From Toxorhynchites rutilus septentrionalis (Eukaryota > Arthropoda > Insecta > Diptera > Culicidae): a stretch of 64,000 nt of DNA. The stretch lies in NCBI RefSeq assembly GCF_029784135.1, contig NC_073745.1, positions 309,821,258 through 309,885,257 of the forward strand, given 5' to 3'. The translations under genes and the position numbers were made by a program. Shown piece by piece: positions 21,572 through 32,269 of this stretch; positions within the stretch are counted from its first letter, which is position 1; every line of letters begins with the position of its first letter. The notes below the pieces were generated by a model. That model did not search any database. It was given only the letters and a program-made list of their open reading frames with translations, and had not been told where the DNA came from.

Positions 21572-21903
21572 TTTCTGGGTGTATCTTCTTTGCCCGGGAG
21601 ACAGCTGGTTGGCAAGGCCTCCATGACCCGGGAGGCCTTCCCCGGGAGAGATATAGCGCTCTGACTCGCTCGCACCCCCTCACTTAGCCACTTTCGACAC
21701 CCGTTCTCGGAGCCAAGACCAGGTGTGTGTTTCCAGTTCACGCCCGATCTAAAAATGTCGTCATATGATCTTCGTGGAGGCGTGAGATAGGAACATTTGA
21801 GACCAACAGGCAGGCTCCTACCCTATGTTGATCCCCATTTGAGAACCAAGTTTATTTTTTATTTTAATTTTTTTTTCCTCAATTTTTTTTAATTTTTTTT
21901 TTG
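21572..21903 (-). other. 5' untranslated region of the R4-type element
   Basis: About 330 nt between the start codon and the mariner flank. It has the paired motifs GGCCTCC and GGAGGCC, two CCCGGG blocks, and TAGGA...TCCTA. R2-group elements often carry a self-cleaving HDV-like ribozyme at this position. I cannot confirm a double-pseudoknot fold by eye. Confidence 0.45.
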
Positions 21904-21909
21904 TAGTGC

Positions 21910-22236
21910 AATACACTAAATTAAGAGCTCTGCTGGACCTTTTGAAGCTAGCGATTGATCAGAATTGGCCAACAGGAGTGGTGTTGTCTTCCCTCAGGAC
22001 AACGCAAGGCCACACAATTCCGCGAGCTTGATTGGGATGTTTTAATGCATCCACCATATAGTTCGGACCTGGCATCGAACGATTATCACCTTTTTCTCGC
22101 ATTGTAAAATTTCCAGTGTGATAAGAAATTGCGAACAAGAGAAGATTGTAAAAATCTATTGATAGAGATAGAGTCATTTTTTTCCGAGTTTCCAGAGATA
22201 TGTAAGAAGTCGGATGAATTGAAGTATATAGTGTAG
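21910..22236 (+). pseudogene. 3' part of a broken mariner element
   Basis: Gives LLDLLKLAIDQNWP, then after a frame change FRELDWDVLMHPPYSSDLAS, NDYHLFLAL, a stop, NFQCDKKLRTREDCKNLLIE and SFFSEFPEICKKSDELKYIV before TAG. This is the end of a mariner DD34D transposase, including the third catalytic Asp in NDYH. Together with 17446-17777 it shows that the R4-type element sits in a mariner copy. The usual mariner 3' terminal repeat is not present, and a Tc1-like relic follows directly. Confidence 0.88.
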
Positions 22237-23290
22237 GACATAACAACTATCTTCATTTAAAAGCCTAGCCATTTGAACTTTATTGTTGTGTTCAGGCGCG
22301 AAACATTCCAAAAACAAAAATTCCAGTGTTTCATAACTATAGAACCAGATGGAAAAACTCTCACTCCTTTACAAAATTAACGTCAATTTCACATGAATTA
22401 CCATAAGTTTCTAACTCGTAGGTCATCTTTAGTTCTCCATCAGTTCAAATAACCCATTCGGGGTGGTTTTGGCCAAGCTGCGTAATGTTGCAGTGAGTAT
22501 TTCTTTCTACGCAGAGGATACTGCTCGTTTAAGTTCTTCAAATCACTCATACTGCTTGTAATCTGTATCTACTATTTGTACTATCACTCCTCATAAATTC
22601 TTGACAGGGTTCTGATCTGTTAAACAAGCTCACCGTTCCAGAATCTGAAGTCCCTATTCAATAAACCATGCCTTGACTTTCCGGATGTTACGAATTGATG
22701 CCAAATTGCCCAATTATCACGGTGTATTTGATCCAAGAACAGAAGTAAACGATTCTGGAGTACTTCATTGCACTTCGGACTGTACATTGGTGTTGATGAA
22801 AAGCTATCTGGACCAGGCCGTTTGGAAAATATTATCCTAAAACCATAAAACTGTCGCCTGCAAGGTTACGAGCTGCTAGAAAAATATAGCCTTAACGTGT
22901 GAAAAATAGCTCTGTTCAAAATATGAAGTGCGGCCTTCCTTGAACATTGCGTTCGAACAATCAAGTTTTAAGTGGGAATGATTTTTAAAATACCACACCC
23001 ATCACGAACCACGATTCATCATAGGAAACAGTATTATGAACCGGTACAACGAAACCCATAGTGCATCTCCCTTGAAGTGGCGTAAGCTTGGAAAAAACAT
23101 AATTTGATGCTCCTCGTTTCAAAATCATACTCAAAGACAATCAAGCTTTGGCAGCATTTAGGTGACGATATCATATCGCCAAAGGTGGACTGTTTAGAAG
23201 CTGTCTGGAAGTTAAAGCAAAATAGTTAAGGTTCTTTCCATTCATACTGCTGAAAAGCACAATATCATTCTAGGTGCGTTAATGCGATTT
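22237..23290 (-). pseudogene. Decayed Tc1-type transposase, copy 1
   Basis: Read on the minus strand, scattered frames give a Tc1-family C-terminus: a KAWF/E segment, LQILERSACLTDQNPVKNL, stop, GVIVQIVDT and FEELKRAVSSA. The aligned part of copy 2 (47463-48110) gives LQILDWSACLPDQNPIKNL, matching the conserved DW.A.SPD.NPIE block with the last catalytic Glu lost. There are many stops and frameshifts. The junction to the preceding mariner tail is the same in both copies. Confidence 0.8.
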
Positions 23291-23944
23291 TTTCATCATT
23301 TAACGGACATTCATGATAAATTCAAACCTTGGTTGAATAAAATTATTCCTCTAACAAGCCATAAACCTCTACGCTTAGTATATTACAAACATGTCTATAT
23401 TCCCCCCACTATATGTTCATATTACCTGCATCGAGAAAAATGTTGTACTTTTCGGTATGTTTTAATTTCGGTAACAAACATTGAATAACACTTTTTTGTA
23501 AAACATTTGGCCGAATAGGTCGAAAAACAGTATATTAAATTGCTAGAAACTGCATTTGAGCTTTGGGAATCATGAGTTTCCAAAGATGTAATTGAAGTTC
23601 TTTTTAATATGTCCGTGCGAGACATGCGAGAGTAGTGGAAATAAGAATGAAATTCTACGAAACCATCCCTTCTTTTTCACATAAATTCGCGAAAGTCGAA
23701 CATAGTAGGCATCGCTCGAATAAGCGTTGTAGTAGTTTGTGGAGAGCCGCCGGCAGCGATCTGATGCTGTTTATAAACAATACCGATAGCAATTACAATA
23801 TGGCTGAAAGTGCATTTCATATGATTGTTTCACCTTGTTTATATAGAGGCGCCATGCGCCCAACCAATGCTTGGGCAGTGTTCATTTTTTGTTTTTGTTG
23901 ATGTTTGAAATAGTTTTGAATAAAATTGTAAGAAATGGATACTG
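23291..23944. other. No gene seen
   Basis: AT-rich, with no supported feature. Confidence 0.4.
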
Positions 23945-24900
23945 TTACGCGTACAATGACGGAAAATCATTAACAAGTGAGAATATGAAGGAACCGTCAA
24001 AAGTCTCTCGGGTAGAGGACGCAAACAGATCCTGTCACCTGGTGATGAAGGTGTAATTTTGCGAACATTCTTCTTCTTTCTTTGTTTTTAAGAGGTTTTA
24101 AACTTTGCAGTTCATTCGCCTCTATTGCGAACATTACGAAAGAGCCCTAGAACAAGCATTCCGCTAACACCATCGGAAGACCTGGTAGCACAGACAACGT
24201 CCAGTGAGTAGCATATTGGAACAAGCTGAGAGATCGTGTTGTCCGTAAACAGCTTTTCATCTCGAAGGTGAATATGATGAAACGACTGAAGTTTTCTAAA
24301 GCATTTGTAAGCAAACCTGAGGAGCTCTGGAACAAGGCCCTTTATACGGATGAGACGAAATTCAATATCTTTGGATCGAATAGAGTAATGAGGAAACCAG
24401 GATCGGAGCTTCAGATTTGGTTCCCACGGTAAAACACGGCGGCAGTAATATGCTGATGTATGGTACAATGGCTGCCTCTAGAACTAGAACCATGGAGTTT
24501 ATCGATTCGGTGATGGACAAGATGGCTTACTTGAACATCCTAAAACGTTACGTGCAGTCTTCCGGGCAGAAATTGGGTCTCCCTCGTGATTACTATTTTC
24601 AACAGAATAATGACCCGAGGCAAACTGATCTCATCGTACGGGAGTGCCTACTATATAATGTTCCCAATCAATTCAGAACACCTCAGCAATAAACGGAACT
24701 GAACCCAATTGAGCATCTATGGTGGGAAATCAAGAATTGTCTGAAGAACAAAAATTCAAGGAACAAAGCGGAACTCAAGACGGCGATTGAGGAGATATGG
24801 AAGTGTATTCCATCTACAGTGACCAGAAATCTCGCCTAATCGATACCACGGCACTTGCATGAAGTGCTGGACGTCAAAGGGGGCCATTCCAAATACCGAA
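23945..24900 (+). pseudogene. Decayed Tc1 (DD34E-type) transposase
   Basis: Pieces in shifting frames follow the order of a Tc1 transposase: GTVKSLSGRGRKQILSPGDE (HTH and GRPR-like motif), LRTLRKSPRTS, then FSKAFVSKPEELWNKALYTD (first catalytic Asp in YTDETKFNIFGS), GGSNMLMYGTMA, YYFQQNNDPRQTDLIVREC (second Asp) and TELNPIEHLWWEIKN (Glu). Only 32 positions separate the second Asp and Glu, against the usual 34, consistent with a small deletion. An internal stop precedes TELNPIE. A mini-retroposon interrupts it at 24070-24124. Confidence 0.88.
24070..24124 (-). mobile_element. 55-bp mini-retroposon with 11-bp target duplication
   Basis: The reverse complement reads TAGAGGCGAATGAACTGCAA, AGTTTAAAACCTCTTAAAAA, then an AAGAAAGAAG-type tail. 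TTGCGAACATT is duplicated at 24059-24069 and 24125-24135. It splits the Tc1 relic, and the Tc1 reading resumes on the far side. It is the same family as 16387-16441. Confidence 0.9.
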
Positions 24901-27059
24901 TGATTGAATTTTGTTATGCATTTCTGAACTGATTTTATTTTCTGTTTTTAATAAAAGCTTGAACTGTACGCCTAATTTTTTCACCACTTCTGAATCGATG
25001 GTCTTATGTTTGTTTTATAAACATGAGGTAAAAATGTGATCCTTTTTCTTTACACTACATAAGAATAAAAAGGATCAATATTATGATGAACAGAACATAA
25101 GTCGCTTTCAATTATTTACTTTTTAGACCCGAAAAGTTTTAAAATAACGAACCAACACGGGGTGTACTCTTAATTTTGCGATTGACTGTGTCTTCGAAAT
25201 TTCATGATAGTAGGGAAACAGAGTTGAGAACTTATGAGAACTAACGACGAGATTAGTAAAACTTAAGAAGACGTGCGGACGACTACATGTTCATTATAAT
25301 TCCAGCTTGTTTTTGTTGTATTATGTCCCCGCTCTGTTATGAACAATAAAATAGTTTCACGCTGAAAAAAATAAAAAAAATCATTCACAGTTGTTGCATT
25401 CTATCAATGCCCGTATTTCCCGTACCCCTAAATGGATGTAATTCAAAATACATAAACACAACATATCGCATAGACCGAAACGAACGAATTCGGAACAAGA
25501 AGCAGCTGACACAAGGATAACGTTCCTTTTTCCCTCTGATGGTGGCACCAACACTCACAACACCCCAACATACACACTCACGCACCGCCTCAACCAGCAT
25601 AATGATGGCGATGATAATAATCGCCATCATCATTGATATCGAAATGGGAAACATTTGCACGGTCATCTCTGCACATACCTACATATGTGTGCGCACACAT
25701 TCGATCGAGAGACACTACTCCCAGGGGGAGAATTGCAATGCAATTTGAAATGTGATTCAACCCTGCTCTGCACACACCATCACTCGGGATGAATGTGAAA
25801 CAGTACCACCATTAATTCCATTTGTAGTGGTTTTCGTGCTTTTTATTTTCATTTGAGACGGTGCGATGTGAATGCGATGGTCGCTTGCGGAAGATGATTC
25901 ATTTCGTTACCCGTCAGTGGGACTCCTCTGATGGCAGTAGCGCACACGAAAAGAGGGACAAGATTTTTGCGAATTCGATAGAGAATTCTTCAAGGCTCAA
26001 ATGTGAAATAGCAACAATAGCAATTCAATACAAGATTTCGAAAAGCGTGAGGATAACTTCTCATTATCTACTTAAAAAATTTTTGCTCATAGTTGAATTT
26101 TTATCCTTCATTCAATCCTTCGCGGTCGTATTAAATTTTCATATTTGGGGTACTCCTTGGGGTTTCCTTGAAAAAGCATTGATGCATAAAATGGAAGATA
26201 AACAATATGTATTTTTTGTGAATTTCGGATATGAATAATGTGTTTAAATGTGACGTGTTATATAAAAATGATACTTTATAATTCACGAAGAACAAAAATG
26301 ATATTCTATAAATACTCAGCATCGTGACTATTCTCTCATCTTCCCACGCTAATAACCTTCTGTTTATACCAAGTACCGTTAGTTTTTAATCATAGAAGCT
26401 ACGTATTAATTAGTGAAAAGGATCAATAGAGATCAAGATTCCTTCAGGGGCTGTACACATACCACGTGAACAACTTTAGGAGGGATAGGGGTTACGAAAA
26501 TGTCCACGTTTGTTCACGGTGAGTGGAGAGGGGGTATAGATTACATCCAAGTGGACACTAATAAATATTTTGAAAAACAAATAAATATCTGTATTCAACG
26601 GTATATGAAAAATACTCTGCATTGCAAGAAAATTTATGCGCATTTCTGCTGTATGATAGTACTGCGCGGTGGAAATTCCATATTTCTTCATATCGTTGAA
26701 ATTATTTGCTGAAATTTGTATTCAGAAAGTATCGCACATGAGCTAAGAGCGATCGATTTATTTTCTTTGATTTTAAAGAATCTTGCGTTATTATTATCGA
26801 TCAGAACTGGAATGCTATTATCGGCAGGATTCAGATGCCACCAAAGCATGAGGGAATGTTCTAATATTAAAAATACACGACATTATTTTCGATGTTTCGA
26901 TTCAGTTTCCGCTCTCAATTTAAAAACCGCTTCGTTTATGTTATTCGAGAATTCAGACAACAAATTCATACACAGGGACCTATCTCTAGAGAAGTCTTCC
27001 TAGCAGCAATGTTCTTCTTCGTTGAATTGTAATATTTTCTGGAACACGCTTCTAGTTAT
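24901..27059. other. Long stretch without supported genes
   Basis: ORFs up to 125 codons (25861-26238) show no domain. Positions 25601-25634 form a short palindrome (ATGATGGCGAT / ATCGCCATCAT). 26499-26540 shares a dispersed repeat with 10060-10150. Nothing else is supported. Confidence 0.4.
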
Positions 27060-27705
27060 TGGGTAGTCCAGCAAGTTTGTGTGCGCAACTGATGATAATC
27101 GAATCGAGACGCTGATGAAGAATAATCCTCGGTATACGACACATCAATTAGCAGGTTCCTTACAAGTATCTATGTTCATGAGCACCTGGTGAAACTTAAT
27201 TACGAAACCCTACAATGTATGAGCTCTACACCTTTTGGCCGAAAACATTAAATGGATCGTATCTCCATCAACAACTCACTTCATAAATGCAATGAAAACT
27301 CGCAGTTTGAAACAAATAGTGTCAGGCGAAGAAAAATATTATCCTTTACAACAATGTTGAGCGAAAAATCTTTGAGGTGAGCGAAATGAACCATCATTAG
27401 ATATCTCATAAGCCGATCTTCACCTGCAGAAAGTCATTCTTTGTGTCGAGTGAGATAGTAGAAAAATTCTGCATTATAAGCTTCTACCCAACATCCAATC
27501 GATAAATTTCAACAAGCACTATACGTAACTAAACGAATCAAAATCATCAATCTAGAACAAACGTTCAGAATTGGCCAATGCGCCCTCTTCCAGAATAATG
27601 CCAAACCTCATGTTTTTTTGAAAGCCCGCCAAAAAATTTTAGAGTTTGAATAGGATGTGATAGTCTACCCGCTATAATCAGATATTGCTTTTTATTGTTT
27701 ATCAC
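27060..27705 (+). pseudogene. Decayed mariner (DD34D-type) transposase
   Basis: Shifting frames give NNPRYTTHQLAGSLQVS, then ENIKWIVSP-type sequence, GEEKYYPL (a GDEKW position with the catalytic Asp changed), ADLHLQKVILCVE, ILHYKLLPNIQSIN, RSELANARSFQNNAKPH and LKARQKILEF, ending near VYPLYNQI (HPPYSPD position). The motif order is that of mariner transposases, but stops are frequent and key residues are altered. It is a different copy from the split mariner at 17446/21910. Confidence 0.85.
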
Positions 27706-27716
27706 TTGTCTAAACA

Positions 27717-27737
27717 AGTAAGTAAGTAAGTAAGTAA
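27717..27737 (+). repeat. (AAGT)n microsatellite
   Basis: AAGTAAGTAAGTAAGTAA, between the mariner relic and the next SINE. Confidence 0.9.
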
Positions 27738-27777
27738 ACAATAAAAACAATAAAAAATATTGAAGGCCAAAAAATTC

Positions 27778-28250
27778 GACTCCGTAGCCACATTGGTTGA
27801 GCGTTCGCTTAGTAAGCGATCGATCGTGAGTTCAAAACTCAGGGTCCTCAATTGACCATCTTTGTGTTTTAACAGAATAACTACGTCCACGCAACAATTA
27901 TCAGCGATGGAGATCGATCCACGGTCGAAATAAGATCGATTCATCCTTACAACTGCTCTGCTCTGCAAGAAACATCGGGCTGTTGTTCTATTAGTAACAC
28001 AACAATGATCATATCAACTGTCTCCGCTGTCCGGTGGTCTAGTTGGGCAATGGAAGAACAGATAGAATACTCTTACGCCTTAATGGCTATTGTGTAATGT
28101 ACCATATGCAATGGTATAAAAGAAATAGTCTTACGCCTAATATGGCAACTGTGTAATGCGCTATTTATAGATTCGACAAAAACATGTGACATGTACACGA
28201 TAAAATGCTAATGAGCCTAAATAAATAAACAAATGGGATAAAAAAAGAAT
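27778..28250 (+). mobile_element. tRNA-Thr-headed SINE
   Basis: The head at about 27780-27850 resembles tRNA-Thr: CCGTAGCCACATTGGTTGAG (A box), CGCTTAGTAAGCG, an anticodon stem-loop with AGT, and GTGAGTTCAAAACTCAGG (B box). The body ends with two units of TTACGCCTAA.ATGGC-GTGTAATG and then ATGTACACGATAAA, GAGCCTAAATAAATAAACAA, ATGGGATAAAAAA. The same tail is at 16260-16632. Mismatches in the T stem and acceptor show it is not a working tRNA gene. The target duplication is unclear. Confidence 0.72.
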
Positions 28251-28584
28251 TTAGACTCATTGGACAAAGTTTTTGGACGAGAAAACAAAGAAATTCTGTG
28301 ATGATGAATTCTGCAAGTTGCATGAAGAATGACGAAAGATTGTGAAACAAAACGGTGCAAATGAAAAAACGATTTTTTTTTTTAAATCGGCATGATTATT
28401 CAAAATAACTCAATATTTCCCAATATTTATTAAGTTGAACGAAGAAAAATCATTGGTAGATGAATCGCGGGGACTTATTATTGAAGCTCAGGCGAGGGAA
28501 GATTTTGCAATAGTAAACTGGTTTTAATGGGATGAAGAATTTGCGGATCAGCTAAGTGAACGGCATCAGTTATTAGGCACTGAA
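28251..28584. other. No gene seen
   Basis: AT-rich, with a poly-T tract at 28371-28382. No supported feature. Confidence 0.4.
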
Positions 28585-28711
28585 TTACATCTATTAGTTT
28601 GATCGGCAATTTCAGAGTTGAACTCGCCAAAACTACATAGCACAATTGTGTTGTGCTATGTAGTTTTGGCGAGTTCAACTCTAAAATTGCCGATCAAACT
28701 AATAGATGTAA
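28585..28711. repeat. Near-perfect inverted repeat, 61-nt arms and 5-nt loop
   Basis: Positions 28585-28645 and 28651-28711 are reverse complements with one mismatch in 61. The loop is TTGTG. The arms read TTACATCTATTAGTTTGATC to ATAGCACAA. A transcript across it would form one long, almost fully paired hairpin. No terminal motif or target duplication was found. It could be a small foldback element or a palindromic duplication. Confidence 0.95.
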
Positions 28712-29125
28712 ACCAGAAGTTACTCAAATAATGATTTCTTCGTATCCGAAATGATCAGAACTTTTCACTTTATATGATTAGGTTCATGCGATAGAAAGAT
28801 GCCTGCAGATTGTACTCATATAAATTTGACATGGATCGGTTCAGTAGAACTTAAGATATCGTGTACGCCAGTTTGAAAAAACTAGTTTTGAGAAGAACGC
28901 GTTTGAAGTTCATTGTTATGGCCGTACCAGGGTAAATACCGCATCACTAAAATGGCTCCAACTGGGTAAATAATAGAATTTCCGATAAGTCATTTCCAGG
29001 GTATATTCTTGTATGCTTAAACTACAGAAATATGAAGGATTTTTTTAAATTTTTTTCAATTTTTTAGACTAGAATACTCCCTTAATTATTTCTAGTTTGG
29101 TGCTAACAATCTGAGCTTGTTGTTA
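28712..29125. other. No gene seen
   Basis: AT-rich, with no supported feature. Confidence 0.4.
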
Positions 29126-30423
29126 AAGCGTGTGTCACATCAAATTGCATCACGGAAAAAACGCTGCAGAAATTCGCCCAGTAGACCGATCCTTTTGAAA
29201 ATTTTAGACAGTAAAATAAAAACTATTAAACAACTTTTGGCATTTTCTTTTTATTCATACTTCGAGCCCAAGCCCGTATGCTCGCACCTTCCTCTTTACC
29301 CCGTCCATAAGGTTCTGTACAACGTCAGGTTGTAGTTTTTTTTTGAACAGAAATCCATTTTCTCTTGAAGTCCGCCTCCGATTTGACAACTTTTGGGTTC
29401 TTCCGGAGGGCCTGCTTCATAATCGCCCAATATTTCTCTATTGGGCGAAGCTCCGGCGCGTTGGGCGGGTTTATTTCCTTTGGCACGAAGGTGACCGAAG
29501 GGCTTCGTACCACTCCAACACGTCCTTTGAATAGTGACACGAAGCGAGATCCGGCCTGAAGATGGTCGGGCCCTCGTGCTGCTTCAATAGGGGTAGTAAG
29601 CGCTTCTGTAGGCACTCCTTAAGGTAAACCTGCCCGTTTACCGTGCCGGTCATCACGAAGGGGGCGCTCCACTTTCCGCAAGAGCAGATCGCTTGCCACA
29701 CCATGTACTTTTTGGCAAACTTTGATAGTTTGTGCTTGCGAATCTCCTCCGGAATGCTGAATTTGTCCTCTGCGGAGAAGAACGACAGGCCCGGCAGCTG
29801 ACGAAAGTCCGCTTTGACGTAGGTTTCGTCGTCCATTACCAGGCAATGCGGCTTCGTCAGCATTTCGGTGTACAGCTTCCGGGCTCGCGTCTTCCCCACC
29901 ATGTTTTGCCTTTCGTCGCGGTTAGGAGCCTTCTGAACCTTGTAGGTACGCAGGCCCTCCCGCTGCTTGGTCCGCTGGACGAATGAACTTGACAAATTCA
30001 GCTTATTGGCGACATCCCGGACCGAACTTCTCGGATCACGTCTAAACTGCTTAACTACGCGCTTGTGATCTTTTTCACTGACGGAGCATCCATTTTTGCC
30101 GTTCTTCACCTTCCGGTCGATGGTTAGGTTCTCGAAGTATCGTTTTAGTACTCTGCTGACCGTGGATTGGACGATTCCCAGCATCTTACCGATGTCCCGA
30201 TGTGACAACTCCGGATTCTCGAAATGAGTGCGAAGGATTAATTCACGACGCTCTTTTTCGTTCGACGACATTTTTCCAAATTTACGAAAAATTTACAGTG
30301 AAGCATGGCCAACGTGATCTATACACTCTTATCTGATTATAAGTGAAAGCTGAAGATATAATTCCTAAAAATTAAATTTCTACAGCGTTTTTTCCGTGAT
30401 GCAATTTGATGTGACACACCCTT
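29126..30423 (-). mobile_element. DD37E Tc1-mariner element, copy 1 (1298 bp)
   Basis: Inverted ends AAGCGTGTGTCACATCAAAT and, at the other end, AAGGGTGTGTCACATCAAAT are flanked by TA at 29124-29125 and 30424-30425. The transposase lies on the minus strand (29281-30271) and has two single-base frameshifts. It is very similar to the element at 41918-43208. Confidence 0.95.
29281..30271 (-). pseudogene. DD37E transposase, two frameshifts
   Basis: A cut-and-paste transposase of the IS630-Tc1-mariner superfamily. The N-terminal helix-turn-helix is ELSHRDIGKMLGIVQSTVSR, then SVRDVANKLNLSSSFVQR. The catalytic domain has the first Asp in VMDDETYVKADF, the second in FRPDLASCHYSKDVL, and Glu in ELRPIEKYWAIM. 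In the related copy exactly 37 residues separate the second Asp and Glu, which defines the DD37E group known from mosquitoes. The main frame runs from ATG at 30271 to about 29500. One base is missing near 29497 and one A is added in the A-run at 29334-29342, so the C-terminus is reached only by changing frame twice. In the second catalytic motif W is replaced by R. Otherwise the protein aligns along its full length (about 336 codons) with the copy at 42070. Confidence 0.92.
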
Positions 30424-31867
30424 TATTCCTATAACACAAATAAATCACTGTATTTCATTGTGAAATACCATTCAACAATAAACCGAACTGAACCCGAATT
30501 CCATGTAGAATACCTTATGACTTTTTTTATCAATTACTAGCTGACCCTGCAAACGTTGTTCTGCCATATAAATTGTTTCTAGTGAATGTTTTGGTTGTTA
30601 AATAAAAACAACTAATCTATCGCAAGTGGCGTATTTTCCTGAGTATGATTACGACCCATCCACTATGCTAAAGACAATGATCGCCGACGAATGCATGTAA
30701 AATGTATTTTTACATGCCGACAATGATCGCCGACGAATGCATGTGCAATGCATGTAAAAATGTTAAAGGTGAAATGCTAAATATATGTAAAAAATTAAAA
30801 TTATTATCGAGTATTTATGGCATTCGGCTAAATGTTCATTCTGGTGAATGTTATTCGAGTATGTGTTACATTCGAGTGAATGTGCTCCGCGTAAACCTGT
30901 TTCGGATGAATTGTATTCGGTTGAATGTGACACAACCACATGGAATACATACTTGATACGGGAAAGCTAATTTCCATTTATAATCTTTTGTTGTAAAAGC
31001 GTGTTTTTTACACCCGAAAATCTTTTAAAATCTATCGCTTCACAGAAATGGAACACGATGCTCAATGTCCTTTGTATCGAATTGCTTGGCAAGATTGCCA
31101 CATTTGCACAACTCGGTTAGACTTGAGTCGGACAGATTCGGAATTCCCAAGGAAATTACACTATGATTTCCTCAGGGCGTATTTTGTCCACTAACCATAA
31201 TAAAAATATGTGTATGAGGCAATCTTCGCTCCTGCCATTCAACCGAATGCATCTAAAACATATGGGATCGAATACGTGAAATGTGACAATAAAGCTCATT
31301 GAAGATATAATTTTTATTTGAACACACGTGCTGTAATGTAAGGAAAACGCATTGTGTTTTGGCCTGGCAATAGCAAAGGCTGTGTCGGTGTTGCTCATGA
31401 TAACTGTGGCATCCGATTGAGAACGATTGAGTTACAGGATATTACAATAGCGTCTCGCAAGATAATGTATTCGCAGGAATCGCAGTCGTTTGCTTTCTAC
31501 CTTCGCGTAATCGTCGATATTGAATTGTTGACACAACCAACGACATCGAAGAGTGACGTTGTCCTGACCGCGTCTAATCGTCATAAAATACACATAAAAA
31601 TCTATCGAGCTCTCACCACATTCTTGTTTGTTTCGTTTTCTCTAATCGCATGTTCATAAACAGTTAATTCAAAATGAGAATTGATATTCATAATGAATAA
31701 AGTAATTGTGGCGAGATCTCGTTGTTTTATGTTTATGCAATATCCGTCTTGTCTCTTCAGAACGGACGCGGGAATTTCTTGCACTGCACTGATCTCACAT
31801 ATATTCCAGAACTTTTCACTCAACATACGAGTTGCGTGTTGCTTGGCATATACATTTTTACTAAGTA
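30424..31867. other. Non-coding; Helitron end and GAATG-rich repeats
   Basis: 30537-30575 on the minus strand is a Helitron 3' end (GGGTCAGCTAG before T). The matching 5' end was not located. 30688-30960 has a duplicated GACAATGATCGCCGACGAAT block (30676-30749) and many imperfect copies of ATTCGG-TGAATGT. No coding region is supported. Confidence 0.5.
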
Positions 31868-32269
31868 CGGACTCGATTATCCGGAGTATTGATTTTTTTT
31901 TCACTCCGGATAATCGAATCCTCCGGATAGTCGTGTCAAAACATTCTTTATTTGTTGTTTTTGCATGTATTTTTCGTATTTTGAAAATAAAAGAGGAATT
32001 TGATTTTTGATTCATCCCCTTAAAATCAGAAAACATCTTTCTCACATGAAAAAAAAAATTAATCCAGATTCTCTCAGGAGGTGATAGACGATCATATTTG
32101 ATGAAAAAGATGAAAATCCTCCTACGCATATGTTTGAATTTCAACAATGACAGAGTTACAGAACTTTTTTTTTTTGTTTCGGACTCTGTTGCCTCAAACT
32201 GGCTCTACATTAAAAAGTACGCTACGGAAGACGATTCTGATGCTTTCATTTGAAAGATGAGGAAATTTA

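Larger units (their letters stand above)
17771..21903 (-). mobile_element. Full-length R4-type (RLE) non-LTR retrotransposon
   Basis: About 4.1 kb in length. On the minus strand the 5' untranslated region (21572 to about 21903) begins A-rich, contains palindromic GC-rich motifs (GGCCTCC...GGAGGCC, CCCGGG twice) and leads into one ORF. A 3' untranslated region of about 135 nt ends AAATAAAAAATATATTG. The element is inserted in a mariner copy. The left flank has GTGCAATTCA and the right flank GTGCAATACA, a possible imperfect 10-bp target duplication. The ORF is uninterrupted, so the copy is recent and possibly still capable of movement. Confidence 0.85.

Noticed and set aside
25861..26238. 125-codon ORF on the plus strand
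   Set aside because: No domain, no clear start context and AT-driven composition in the second half.
27780..27850. tRNA-Thr gene
   Set aside because: Mismatched stems and a SINE body downstream show it is a SINE head.
31602..32147. 181-codon ORF on the minus strand
   Set aside because: It crosses the terminal repeat of element B1 and has no domain. It is most likely a chance open frame.
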